Shown here piece by piece: positions 10,801 to 21,280 of a stretch of DNA of 64,000 bases. The stretch covers positions 62,001 through 126,000 of the forward strand of contig JAKMXF010000341.1 in NCBI GenBank assembly GCA_024704765.1, in the 5' to 3' direction. The translations under genes and the position numbers were made by a program. This DNA comes from Oopsacas minuta (lineage: Eukaryota; Porifera; Hexactinellida; Lyssacinosida; Leucopsacidae). Position 1 is the first letter of the stretch; each line of letters starts with the position of its first letter. The notes below the pieces were generated by a model. It worked only from the letters and a program-made list of their open reading frames with translations, was not told the DNA's origin and did no database searches.

Positions 10801-13092
10801 ACAAATGAAACTAAGACTAATCCTGAATCCAAATCTGTAGAAGTTCAGAAATATATTTCTAATGAATCTAAATACTCCAATAAAAACAAAATAGAAACAG
10901 AGACGATTACGTCACCTCCAGACACTAATAAATCAATTAAACCTGCCCTCAGATCCCGGTCAACAGTTGACACAACTAAATCAGCTGTAGATAAACAGTC
11001 TCCCGCTAAGAAATCCAGATCAGTTATTCCCTCCTCTCCCCGGTTAGAGAAATATGCCCAGTATAGCAGCATCTACGTAGATGAAATGTGTCCTCAGTAT
11101 GAGTACGGAGCTTCAAAGATATCTCCTAGGAGAACTAACCAACAAATACCAGTTGAGACTACTGCTACAACTAGAACTATCAAGGAGCAATACACAAGCT
11201 CCCGAGCTCAATCAGCTAGAGAGAAACCTGTACTAAAATCCCGTTTAGGCAACAATCTCAAGTCTCATTCCCTGAACGAAATTATTCCAGGTCGTCCTGC
11301 TGAAAAAGAGAAGGAGAGCTTCTCTAGATTTGAAGCTGCTCTCTCCCGCATAGACTCTCTCTTCCGACTGTTAATCAAGTACCTCCGTTCCTTAGATGTT
11401 AGCTTCCCACTACTCGACTCCTGGACACAATACTACCAAATATTGTCTCCAGTAGGAAGCCAGACAAGACACAATTCTGACACCGATATTATGCAGGACC
11501 TAGAGAGAGGATGGGAGGGAACTGACTTGTTTCTAGAAATTACACGGGACTGTTTGAGTAGGATCCGAAGTGACAGTCCAAGACTCCGCTCTCGTGCTGG
11601 TGAGAGACTCAACAAGCTGCTCACATTCCAAATACTAGTTCTGGTTGCTAGAGAAACAGTATCATCAGCTGACATGTCAGAAGTGGTACGTAGATTTGGA
11701 ACAGAGGAACTCTGCTCTGAACTCATGAGTGTCCCTGTCCTGCTATCAGAGACACTAGAAAGAGAACAGCTGATGGCAGTGTTCCTCTCTCACGAGCTAT
11801 TCTCTCTCCTCACTAACTGCAGCTGTATAGAATGGGGAGCAAGGATACGAAAGAAACTAGAAGCAATTACTCATCTCGTAACCCGATCACTCCCAGACAA
11901 ACGACCCCCTCTCCCTCCTGTATTTATATCAACCATCCTGCTAGCCTACTACCCACTAGCTAACTCACTCATACAGAAGGGGTTCCTTCAGGTGGATAGA
12001 CTGGATCTTGATAAGTTTATAGAATTCAACAGTCGTACCCTCCTTACTGCTCTACCCCCTGATCCCTTCTCCCCCTACGTCACGACAGGATATCTTGACC
12101 AAGTGTTCGTGTTCCTTAACTCAATACTTAAGCGGTCTAGAAAGCACAAAACGCTTGTAAGGATGCTAGCATTCGCTTCCAGTCTATTCTCTATAAAATG
12201 TATCAAATATATAGAGGGTGTCACACCCTCTTCCCCCCTGGGTCCTGTCCTACAACCCTGCTTGTCCCCCATAGGTCTGATGGAGTTCTTAACTCTACTC
12301 AGAGACTGTCTCTTACAACTCAGCACAGAGAGTCAATCACTACAACTTCTGAGCTCAGAGCTTCTTAAAGAGCTATTCCTGTCAGTATCTACCCTAATGG
12401 AAACTAGTACACTGGATAGATTGCTGGACTGGTACACAGAGTGGATATTCCTTGATTACTACAGTGAGCTAGTAGCTAACTGTGTTAAAGCTATGTGTGA
12501 TCTGCTGGAGTGTTGTGTGGAGAGAGGACTACACCACTGGATTACACACAGAATAGTGACTGCTGGAGTTATACCCTCTCTTCTTAAGATAGTACAGTAC
12601 TTCCTTGCTACACAGCCGGACACAGACTCATTCCTACCTCTCCTATTCATTCTATCTTACTGCGCACAGAGAGGGGATATCCTCACTCATCTGGTAGCTA
12701 CAATACAACTCCCTGAGTGGAGTGAGGTACCCTACTCTCTATTCTCACATCTCCTGGATGAGCCTCACAGAGACAAAGAGCTAGACCAACTACTCAAGCT
12801 ATTCCTACAGATAGCTCTGCTATACCATCAGCAACAAGATCCTGATATAGTCCCTTGTGTGCTTAGTTTGGTATCAGACAGTAATAACACAGGGCTAGAT
12901 AGCTTCTACCAGCTGCTAGCACATGAAAACAGAGACATAACTCTGTCTGTATTCAGACTGGTGGGATTACTGATAGACAAGTCACAAGATTCTGTTATAT
13001 CCCAGGAGATATCATCTCGTCAAGAACTAGCTGATGCCTGTATGAAGCTGTTATTTGCTAAAGAAGATACATCCTTGCAAGATGACTCGTAA
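7840..13092 (+). CDS. STK36: Serine/threonine kinase 36 (Fused homologue), three exons
   Basis: Exons 7840-8139, 9018-9234 and 9764-13092 join in phase with consensus splice sites to give 1281 residues (human STK36 has 1315). The kinase domain covers about residues 12-265: Gly loop [11 protein letters not shown] (22-32), Lys44, HRD (134-136), DFG (154-156), then [10 protein letters not shown] and ERPYD in the activation segment and P+1 region. [17 protein letters not shown] and [11 protein letters not shown] are diagnostic of the Fused family. Residues about 290-560 are a low-complexity Ser/Thr/Asn linker, followed by an alpha-helical armadillo-like C-terminus. In vertebrates STK36 is needed to build the ciliary central pair and contributes to Hedgehog signalling; the ciliary role is probably ancestral. 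The ATG at 7840 is the first in frame; the kinase fold begins 11 residues later. Confidence 0.95.
8627..8742. repeat. ATTACA-type simple repeat with inverted arm, STK36 intron 1
   Basis: Hexamer runs of attaca/attacg/attatg (8628-8692) are followed by the complementary sequence tgtaatcg...gattacaattgtaatcg (8699-8738), so the tract can fold back. It lies in the 878-bp first intron of STK36. Confidence 0.85.
9640..9654. repeat. Poly-C homopolymer in STK36 intron 2
   Basis: Fifteen consecutive C residues about 110 bp before the exon 3 acceptor. Its length is a likely site of polymorphism or assembly error, but it is intronic. Confidence 0.9.
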
Positions 13093-16000
13093 TCCTGTTT
13101 CTTTATATTCTACCTCATCTGTAATACATTGTATGCTCACAAATTAAATAGACTGGTTATGCAATACTTGAGGATAATTGGGACTAAGGAAAAATACCTT
13201 TACATACTACTTCTAAACATTCTAATTAACAATTAGCACAAGTAAATAATTCGTCTTAAAAAAACATTATACAACACATATATAGGGGTAACTAGGTACG
13301 CTAATTACGAATTTGGCGTTTTAAGTTTTATATTTAAATTTTAAGGTTGAAACAATCGAACCGAATATCAGTATTCATGAATAGCAGCAACCTAACCGAA
13401 TACTGATATTAGTTTGGCAACCGAATATTTAACCAATAATTGAAATATTGAAATATAAAACGCGATTAATCTATATGTATATATATGTGGGGTGATTTTT
13501 GGCATACGGGGGTATTTTGGTTCTGGCTCTGACAATTTTGAGTCTTGGAAGAAAAATAATCACTTTTTTGGATTTTCGAAAAATGACATTATTAACCACT
13601 GCTCAGCCAATATACATGAAAGAAGTTCGAAACTTAAATCACAAGTACCCCTCAATGTAACAAATGTCCTGAGGTCATGATTTTGAACAATGCAAACTCA
13701 TCATGACTGTTCAAAAATTCAAATTTCTAAAATTTCAGAGTTTCTTAATACCGATGCACGAAGTGCCGAGATTACTAACTAAAAAGTGACATAGCATCTC
13801 CAGTGTCATTACAGAAGGCTATTAAATGTAATTTGGATGAACCATGGAAAATATAATATTAAAATTTACTAAAAGATTTAGCTGTTTAATACTTAGGCTA
13901 ACCTGAGGCACCAAGCTGTGGAAATACCGTATGAGGGTCACATATATACTGAATCAGAATTTTGCATTTCCAAGGTTTTCATGTGTAAATTTTTAGGTAA
14001 TTTGCTTAATTCGAGGTATAGTGTTCGTAAGCCAAGCAGCGCGAGCAAGCGAAGCGTGCTCGTTGACTAATTCATAAAGTAATGTAAGTATATTTTAAAA
14101 TTGGCTACAAGTCTCAATAGAAATATTCCGGTATATAAATCTGTCTGCTGGACATTATTATATGTCAGATGAACAAACGTATTGTACATTGAAGCCAGGT
14201 GGTTTAAAATTATTATAGTGCAATATCCTAAAAAGTTAAATAATTATAATTGGACTTATCTTAATCAACTCATGATTTTGTTATCGCATTTCACTTAGAA
14301 GCTAAAACAGCTAATTATTTGATAAGACGTGTAAGTTCTATCTAACTAAATAACACTGCTGCTTAAACTGTGGTAATATTACAAGTAATCTAATAATTGT
14401 TTAACAGTCTAATAGACCAAACACATGTATGGAATGCATGTCATATACGCTAGAGCTACTGTTGTACTTCCTCCTTGTGTGCACTATTTTACATTTACGT
14501 ACATATTACTCCGCACGATTTGTTCGATGTACACTGTGAAATTCTAACTCTATATGTCGTAATCAAGTTTGTAATTAAATAATGATACAGTTTATTGTTT
14601 TCTAGAATCATCCAGGAGTGTAGCTTAATCCTGACCCACAAGGACCTGACCCCTGGCATCAAATTGGACCGATGATGCATACGTAGTTACAACAACCATA
14701 GCAAATTATCCATACACATAGCTTACACAATATCTCCAAACAAACATAATTCTTGTTTACAAAAACGGCACTTGTAAATACGATCGAATAAGTACTGATT
14801 TACAGATTAGTATACTTACTAATAAATCAAAAAGTGCTCGGAAAAACATTATGTAACGCTTTCAAGGTGGTGTACTAGTTTCCAGTGCTAATTTGAAAAG
14901 TATGACTGATGGAGTCTAATTCCAGCTATGTTTCTAAAAATACGAATACAACATAATAGAATAGAACTATGGCATAATGATCACATTATCACAATTACTA
15001 ACCGAATACTTTCAAAGTATTCCATTGTAGAGAATATATTGTGGAACCCCCATAATTGCATAATAGCCCCTCTAAATATCTGACTTTTCATCAACGGTCA
15101 TGTCTCGTGACACACGCAGATTGAATTTGCTATGTCTAATAAAAGTAATAAAATAGTTAAGAACCTAAAACGTGCAACGACTGTAGTAGTACGAAGTGTC
15201 CGTTATTCGGAACCTGTATTGTAATGTGTCATGAATCTATGACCAAGAAACAATACTGAAACTAACATTCGAATGAATTGATATATAACAGGGTGTAGGA
15301 AGCAGATGAGATATGGGGGACATTGTTGGCAATTTGGCATTGTGATGCAAAGCGAGAAAGCTCAGTAATACTATATACTGGCATTATTTTTATAAAGCAG
15401 GGAGCCATGCTACATCCTTCTACAATATCCATCTGTTTTACCTTTTTGCCCTCTTAGTATATTCTACAATTATAGCATGCAATATAACCGAGTCCCACCG
15501 TTAATTTGAAAAATCAAAACTCGAGTATTTACGAAACAGTTATTGTTTCGGAACTGAAATCTCGAAAGTCCTGTCCCCCAGGGCGGATCCAGAGGGGGAG
15601 GGGGGGGGCTAAAGGGGGATGAGCTGTGAATCCCTCTTTTTGTAATATTGTGTGTAAATAGATACCAACCATTTTCTTACTTTCGAAGGCACAAAGCCAA
15701 ATTGACATTCGCAGTACACCATGGATAGCAAATGCGGAACAGTCCCAAGTATACTGACTTTACGTATGTAATTATAATAAACTCTAAATCTCTAGTTATC
15801 AACAACAAAGTGAATGACCAATAAGTAGGATGCTAATTAGCCCTCCCTTGGGTTAGAATACGTTGATTACCAAAATTCTAAATTTAAAAGAATATAACAG
15901 CTGGGATTAGCTTGATATATTCGCTTATATATCATGAATATCGAAACATGATTGTTAATAATTTGATATGTTGTGTGGAAGTAATTAAAATAATTCACAA

Positions 16001-16360
16001 ATTCAACTTGATATCTGAATCAGAATTAATTAAGAATTACTTCATGTATAGATCTGAAAATTACAAGTCAAGAGCTATAGGAAAGATGTCATTTTACAAT
16101 GCTAATTAGGTGACGAAACAGAATATCAGGTTCTTACCTGGCTTACAGGGAATAGACTCAGGAATTAGGGGGTAGATAGGGTACAGGGTAAGGGTATTAT
16201 CACAGCGTCGCGGAGAGCCATCTATTTATGACACCTCCTAGCCTTCTGATGTCAGCTGAGGGATAGCTATTAGTAATTAAATTCGGTGATAATATTTTCT
16301 AATTGAACAATTATAATTGGTAACTATAACAACAAGCGCGTATTATGGAATGTCACATAA
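13093..16360. other. Gene-free intergenic region with inverted repeats and transposon termini
   Basis: No coding sequence supported over 3.3 kb. It contains an inverted repeat near 13363-13415 (gaatatcagtattc versus gaatactgatatt), a DR1-like end at 13284-13310, a GC-rich 'gcgagcaagcgaagcg' island at 14025-14070, and an isolated hAT-like terminus at 15582-15620 (cagggcggatccagaggggg plus G-run). The ORF at 15912-16109 has no protein-like character. Confidence 0.5.
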
Positions 16361-17722
16361 TTAATACGTACTAATATGTTTACTGCCTCCTCTACCCTTC
16401 TTCTGATTCTCTTCATATTTCTGTCTAACTTTCTGGTGTAGCACAGAGCTCCGAAGCTTGAGGTCTTGTGTCTTATCCAGCATCTGTTGGTGTATTGGAG
16501 GTGGATCCTTCTTGATTATTACATGTGCTTCTTTAGCGTTAATTTTCGCGATAAGATTCTTCTCTTGAATATACTTGACAATCCATTGCTCTGCTTGTGC
16601 CTCGCTCACATGCATACACTCAGCTAGCATTTTAAGAGATATACACTGGTATATGGTGATAAAGTTCTGTAGCACAGCGCGTTTAGCAGCCTCAATGAAC
16701 ATCTGATAACAGCCTGTAAGGAAGAAGTCATTCTGTACAACATCAAAGCAGATACCTAGCTTCTTGCTAGCACGGGGAAAGTCAAAGTCTTTATACAGAG
16801 CTAAGAGGAACTCTACGATAGGATCTTCAGTAACAACTCTGTTATCAGTGATGAACTGGAGGAGACGCTTCACCATGTCACCTCTCGTGCTGAGGAGAGC
16901 AGCTACTGCGAAATAGCGGAACAGGTAAGGACAATGGTTCTGTATAGTACTTAAGAGAACACGGTCCTCTCGTAATTCTTGTTCTGACCCCGCTATGATC
17001 TGGGCCAGACGGTCCAGACCATCCTCATGATGGAAAAACACGAATAAGCTCCAATGTACCCACCAGCAGCGTTTGATTTGTTTATCTGCCTGAGTCTCAG
17101 ATCCCCTGTCAATACTCTCTCTCAGCTGATCGAGATTATTCAATGCATCATCAAACTTCTGCAGGAGAATCTCACAAGCTAATCTTCCCCAATTAGCACT
17201 GTTAACTTCTTCCTGATTATATTGAGAGTTAGCTAGTGTGAAGAACCAAGTGAGAGTATCCAGAGCTGATTCATAGTCCCCACACTCATAATTAAGCTTA
17301 GCGAATTGATAGAGATCAGCTACCATACTACTAGCAGTCATACCCTCTCTCTCACAGAGCTGGTGGAATAGTTCATCAGAATCCTGACCAGTCTCCGTCT
17401 TCTTAGCTTCTGTACGGGAATATATCATTAATATTATGTCTTTCTTCTGATCAGCAGCTTTGTATTCCTCCCTAACTCTATTCTGAGATTCTTTTAGATC
17501 TAATGGAATTTCAGTGCCTTCTAACTCCTGGTGAATTTGTATGACGTAATCCACCATCTTGCTCTGAGAGAGAATGCGTAGTTTTGTCCTGTTGATTACA
17601 TCTGGTGAGTAGAGGGACTTCTTGGATAAGAACTCCATTATTGGGAGTGTCATATGAGCATCAAAGTATTTACATATTTTAGGTGTCAGATCGTATTCAG
17701 ATAGATCTGTATCTGTAGCCAT
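16361..17722 (-). CDS. EIF3E: Eukaryotic translation initiation factor 3 subunit E (eIF3e/INT6)
   Basis: A single-exon protein of 453 residues (human 445). Family signatures run from the N-terminal EYDLTPKI and LPIMEFLS through FAKLNYECGDYESA, WWVHWSLFVFFHHEDG, CPYLFRYFAVA and DPIVEFLLALY.DFDF to the PCI region with DFFLTGC, CISLKMLAE, EAEQWIVKYI and AKINAKEAHVI. The PCI/winged-helix domain lies at about residues 230-410. It is a core subunit of eIF3, which bridges the 40S ribosome and mRNA. The C-terminal tail is Lys/Gly-rich. The start ATG at 17722 matches the usual family start, eight residues before EYDL. A hAT-type MITE sits 98 bp upstream. Confidence 0.97.
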   Translation of the reverse strand: MATDTDLSEYDLTPKICKYFDAHMTLPIMEFLSKKSLYSPDVINRTKLRILSQSKMVDYVIQIHQELEGTEIPLDLKESQNRVREEYKAADQKKDIILMIYSRTEAKKTETGQDSDELFHQLCEREGMTASSMVADLYQFAKLNYECGDYESALDTLTWFFTLANSQYNQEEVNSANWGRLACEILLQKFDDALNNLDQLRESIDRGSETQADKQIKRCWWVHWSLFVFFHHEDGLDRLAQIIAGSEQELREDRVLLSTIQNHCPYLFRYFAVAALLSTRGDMVKRLLQFITDNRVVTEDPIVEFLLALYKDFDFPRASKKLGICFDVVQNDFFLTGCYQMFIEAAKRAVLQNFITIYQCISLKMLAECMHVSEAQAEQWIVKYIQEKNLIAKINAKEAHVIIKKDPPPIHQQMLDKTQDLKLRSSVLHQKVRQKYEENQKKGRGGSKHISTY

Positions 17723-17820
17723 AAGGATGCTTCAGCTATCCTCCTTGGTATCTAGTATGTTGTACAATTCTTAGATTAAAGCCTATAATATACAGTGGAA
17801 TATGCACAATCCGAACCTGG

Positions 17821-18070
17821 CAGGGCCGTAACAAACACAATTGAATTGGTCAGCGACAGTGACCTATACTATTCTGGTGTACCCCATCGCACTGTACTAA
17901 CCAACCGGATCGCCTCTTAGTCTCCTATGGCCTTGCCTGGTATTTTCAACCTGATTTAATGGCATGGCTGTAGGTGACGGCCCGTGGTTTCAACCGAGCC
18001 AACATTTGTTAGCTCCATATATTTTGTATAGGTAAACCTGATCAATTGAAATCTGTTTGCTACGGCCCTG
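17821..18070. mobile_element. hAT-type MITE upstream of eIF3e
   Basis: 250 bp bounded by inverted termini: left cagggccgtaacaaacac, right (reverse complement) cagggccgtagcaaacag. CAGGGCCGTAGC-like ends are common in hAT non-autonomous elements. Flanks (gaacctgg / aatggata) do not form a clean 8-bp duplication, so the insertion is old or the edges are imprecise. A pogo-like half-terminus (cagtggaatatgcacaatcc, from 17793) abuts the left side. Confidence 0.75.
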
Positions 18071-18270
18071 AATGGATATATGTTACGTTAATAGGAATAC
18101 TTGGAGCTATCTAGCTCCTAATATCATCAGACATAATGTTAAGGACCCTATCACATAACCTGAACAAGAGAATGCAGTTAGTAATATGGTTATACGTGTT
18201 CAGGATAAGTATTAGAGTGATACACCACCAGTGACAATAGTGATTTATCGGTATTAACCGTAGAGAGAGG

Positions 18271-18609
18271 CTAGACAGGACTCTTATCAGTAGCAGTATT
18301 GAGAGAATTGTTACGATACATTCCCGCATTCATCAAGTGTTCAGAGAATTTGTTAGATTTCCCATGGTAGGTGAGAGGGAGCATCTCATCGTTTGGCTGA
18401 GTTAACCCGTAAGTAGTTGAAGTTGTCTGATAGAATGGGTTCGGTTTAGCGGAGGTTGTAGGGAGTGTAACTTGTACCTCTGAAGGGGCAGGGGAGTCTG
18501 TTTGAGCTGTCGAACATGTGAAAACAGGATTACCTGAGTTGATACACTTGGGATTTAAATCTCCCTCTCTAACGCTAGCTTCTGGCTCTTTACACTCTTG
18601 ATCACTCAT
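18271..18609 (-). CDS. PIERCE1/2-like microtubule inner protein
   Basis: 112 residues from the ATG at 18609 to the TAG at 18271. The C-terminal half has the PIERCE family pattern: NPFYQTTSTTYG, then a Pro/Leu segment, YHGKSNKFSEHL, AGMYRNNSLNTATDKSPV. The SNKFS and GMYRNNSLNT blocks match what I recall of PIERCE1 (C9orf116) and PIERCE2 (C15orf65), closer to PIERCE2. The N-terminal 45 residues are disordered and variable, as in the family. PIERCE proteins sit inside ciliary doublet microtubules and help dock outer dynein arms. It is single-exon, on the same strand as eIF3e and 549 bp upstream of it. The overlapping reverse ORF at 18111-18329 is a shadow. Confidence 0.8.
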   Translation of the reverse strand: MSDQECKEPEASVREGDLNPKCINSGNPVFTCSTAQTDSPAPSEVQVTLPTTSAKPNPFYQTTSTTYGLTQPNDEMLPLTYHGKSNKFSEHLMNAGMYRNNSLNTATDKSPV

Positions 18610-19867
18610 TGAATCTGCTAATCAAGCAATAGAAATGACAAACGTAAAGATATGTTCAAAACTCGTACAATTTCATCGTGTCGTGTGAGTGTCACGACTT
18701 ATGTTGGACTTACATTGGGCGTCCCTATTTCACGGAATGGAATACGAATGGAGAAGTTTTATCTGAGGAAAGTACAAATTTGTCGATTGACACATATTCG
18801 ATCTTGAAATTACAGATTAACAAAGTTGTCAACTTTTGTAATAATTAATCCGTCAGATATGTCTAAGATCAGTTGAAATTAGCCAGTTTTTGTAATGAAA
18901 TGAATGCCTAATAGGATATCTACCCACCTTAACTATGTAATTACTATACTCGTTTGGCTTGGAAAATTTCGATTGGGGGGATTAACTCTGTAGGTACATT
19001 ACCTCATTGAGTCATTGTGCATTTAAGTTAAGGTTGGTATGTGTGTTGGAGAAGGAGATTTCAATATAACATTAAAAATACATTTTTGACTGTCGAGAAC
19101 CATGAAGTGCTTTAGTATAATATATTGCAGAAGTTTGTTTCCTGTTGTGCAGAGTAATTAAGTCAATGCATATATTATCATACAGCACTTAGTGATACAT
19201 CAACACATTTGATTGAATACGTACAATATATACATTTCAAAAGAGAAATAGTGGAAACTGGTTAGGCCGTTAGGTCGATAATATAGTTTGATATTTATGT
19301 ATTGTAGATCAAGAAACAAAAGGGGTTGATTTGTCACTATGTATAATTGTGTATTCAAAGAAATAGCATTAACATACTATGGTTTGCATTATAATGTATT
19401 TGACTGAATTACTCTGCATAACAGGAAACTAAGTTCTACAATATTATATTGGGAGGCTGGAATTAGACCAACACCGAGGTAGGAAATAATTAGACCAACG
19501 CATTTTAACAATTACTGAACAATCGTAGATGTAAATTGAAAACAGTGGACCCATACTAAAATCTAATTAACAAAGGTGATTACTTTGTGTTATTTCTCAT
19601 AGACCTTTCCATAGCATTACATAGCCTTTCATAAAACTTGTAATCCGTTATTACAGTTAACCATCCAAAACATATCGAAGTTTTTATCTGATTAGAATAA
19701 GGTCATGCTTGATTTTGAATTGGAATACCAAAGATTAGAGCAAGGCTTTGGGAAATCAAGAAAAGAAATGAGACAAACATTTTGAATATTGTAAAGATGC
19801 TAAAACATTAATTTTAGCATTTAGATGAATCAAACAGTGACTATACTTTCCCCAATATTTATATAAT

Positions 19868-20075
19868 TTGTTGTCAAGGGAGCATTTGCCCTCATTCCTT
19901 GTGGTCACGCATATATCTATGTCAAGATTGTGGCCAGCATTGTATTGAGGAGAACATGCGCTGTCCTATATGTAGAACAGATATAAACGACTTGATACAA
20001 ATATTTCAATCAGTCTCAAACTCATTTATTGATCACTTATTAAATAATGCACATCTTCGAATATTAAATTCCTAA
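19868..20075 (+). pseudogene. RING-finger (C3HC4-like) relic with a 2-base frameshift
   Basis: One frame reads GAFALIPCGHAY (19879-19914). Two bases out of register the sequence continues LCQDCGQHC and MRCPICRTDI, ending at a TAA at 20073-20075. Across the shift, cysteine and histidine spacing is that of a neuralized/MEX3-type RING (CGH-x3-C-x2-C, then C-P-x-C-R). The break lies in 'gcatatatct', where one extra 'at' would explain it. No upstream C-x2-C pair is evident in frame and a stop lies at about 19864, so I call it a decayed gene fragment. An unrecognised exon structure is possible but has no GT-AG pair at the break. Confidence 0.55.
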
Positions 20076-20257
20076 ACATCCATACGCATCTTACATAATT
20101 ATTATAATTCTCTCTGAGATAAACATTCTATAATTTCTTACAAAATTATTCGCTAGTGACTAGCGACAAATACTGAGAGTACTTTTCGAATCAATCGTTC
20201 CTAAAATTGCGGCGAATTGTCACACGCTGATTGAAATGTTATTACTCATAGCATTTG

Positions 20258-20359
20258 CAGAGATGCCAACTCTCAAGGTTTTCGCGGCTCTAACTATTAA
20301 ATCTCACTCATTTTCAGAAGAAATCTCACGGCTTGGTGAGACATCTGGTTGGCATCTAT
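20258..20359. mobile_element. Small hAT-like MITE
   Basis: Inverted ends: left cagagatgccaactctc, right (reverse complement) atagatgccaaccagatg. The bases flanking both sides share gcatttg (20251-20257 and 20360-20366), a likely target duplication. A related mini-copy is at 62080-62128. Confidence 0.65.
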
Positions 20360-20479
20360 GCATTTGTGTTAATGTGGATAGTTCAATCACATTACAAGGA
20401 AACTTATATATTACGAGCATTGGGCTCGCCGCTTCGCGATGAACTCAGCGCATTGCGCCTCGAGGTATTCAACGACCAA

Positions 20480-20830
20480 ATAAACAGACACAACAATTGA
20501 GATTTGATAATATTGATGTTGTTTCAATATTCAGACTCAGCATACTCGATTACCCCAGGATAGTCGTTGAAAGTATGATTCTATCTCAATTTTTAAATTT
20601 GTTTACTTCATATTCATAAAAACAACAATAAATTTACATATAATTAATCCAAAAGTGTGAAAATCGGATTCAGTATGTTCGATATATTTAGTGAAGTTTT
20701 ATTAAATTCTATTTATTTCCTTGATAAACACGATAAATACATAGTTATGCGACACAATTTCAAATTGCATACCTTAAATCTTTCCTTGACAACGGACAAA
20801 CAAACAACAATTGTGATTTAATGATATAGA
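20480..20830 (-). repeat. DR1 dispersed repeat, copy in minus orientation
   Basis: The reverse complement aligns by eye with 60130-60470 and 51540-51870. Shared words are ttgtttgtccgttgtcaagg, cgcataactatgtatttatc, ctgaatccgattttcacac, ttaattatatgtaaattt and gaagtaaacaaatt. It carries one copy of the 20-bp unit that is triplicated at 51631-51690. Confidence 0.8.
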
Positions 20831-21280
20831 CTGGGCGGTCTGTATTTATGAATTTCATCGATTTTACATTTGATTTTGACATCAGTATTACTTATTGATT
20901 ACGGATTGGATATAGATTATGATTTGGATCCATCCGGCCCATCTGCTTAAAATTATTTCTTTACTTGAATTAATTTTCATTGAGTGATTTGGCGGATAGG
21001 CGACGTCATCAACAGATCAAGGGAATACGATTTCAATATGCTTACCGATTCACAATAGGATGCTATATAATATAGCTTCCTCATTTTTGCCCCATTGCAT
21101 GAGCTAACATAATTAATTGTCAAGTCTCAGGTATCCAAGTGAGACACACGTATTTGAACACAATCTAACTTCATTTTTACTTTTCATGTTAGCGAGAGAT
21201 AAGTTTAAGAGCAGAGTACTAATAATTTAACAAATATATTTCATAGCAATTCTCATGAACAAGATAAATCATTCACAATT

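Larger units (their letters stand above)
18610..21280. other. Intergenic region with RING relic, MITE and DR1 copy
   Basis: Between the PIERCE-like gene and the giant gene's stop codon I see no intact gene. It contains a frameshifted RING-finger relic (19882-20075), a small hAT-like MITE (20258-20359), a GC-rich island (20415-20465) and a full reverse-strand DR1 copy (20480-20830), each listed separately. Confidence 0.55.
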
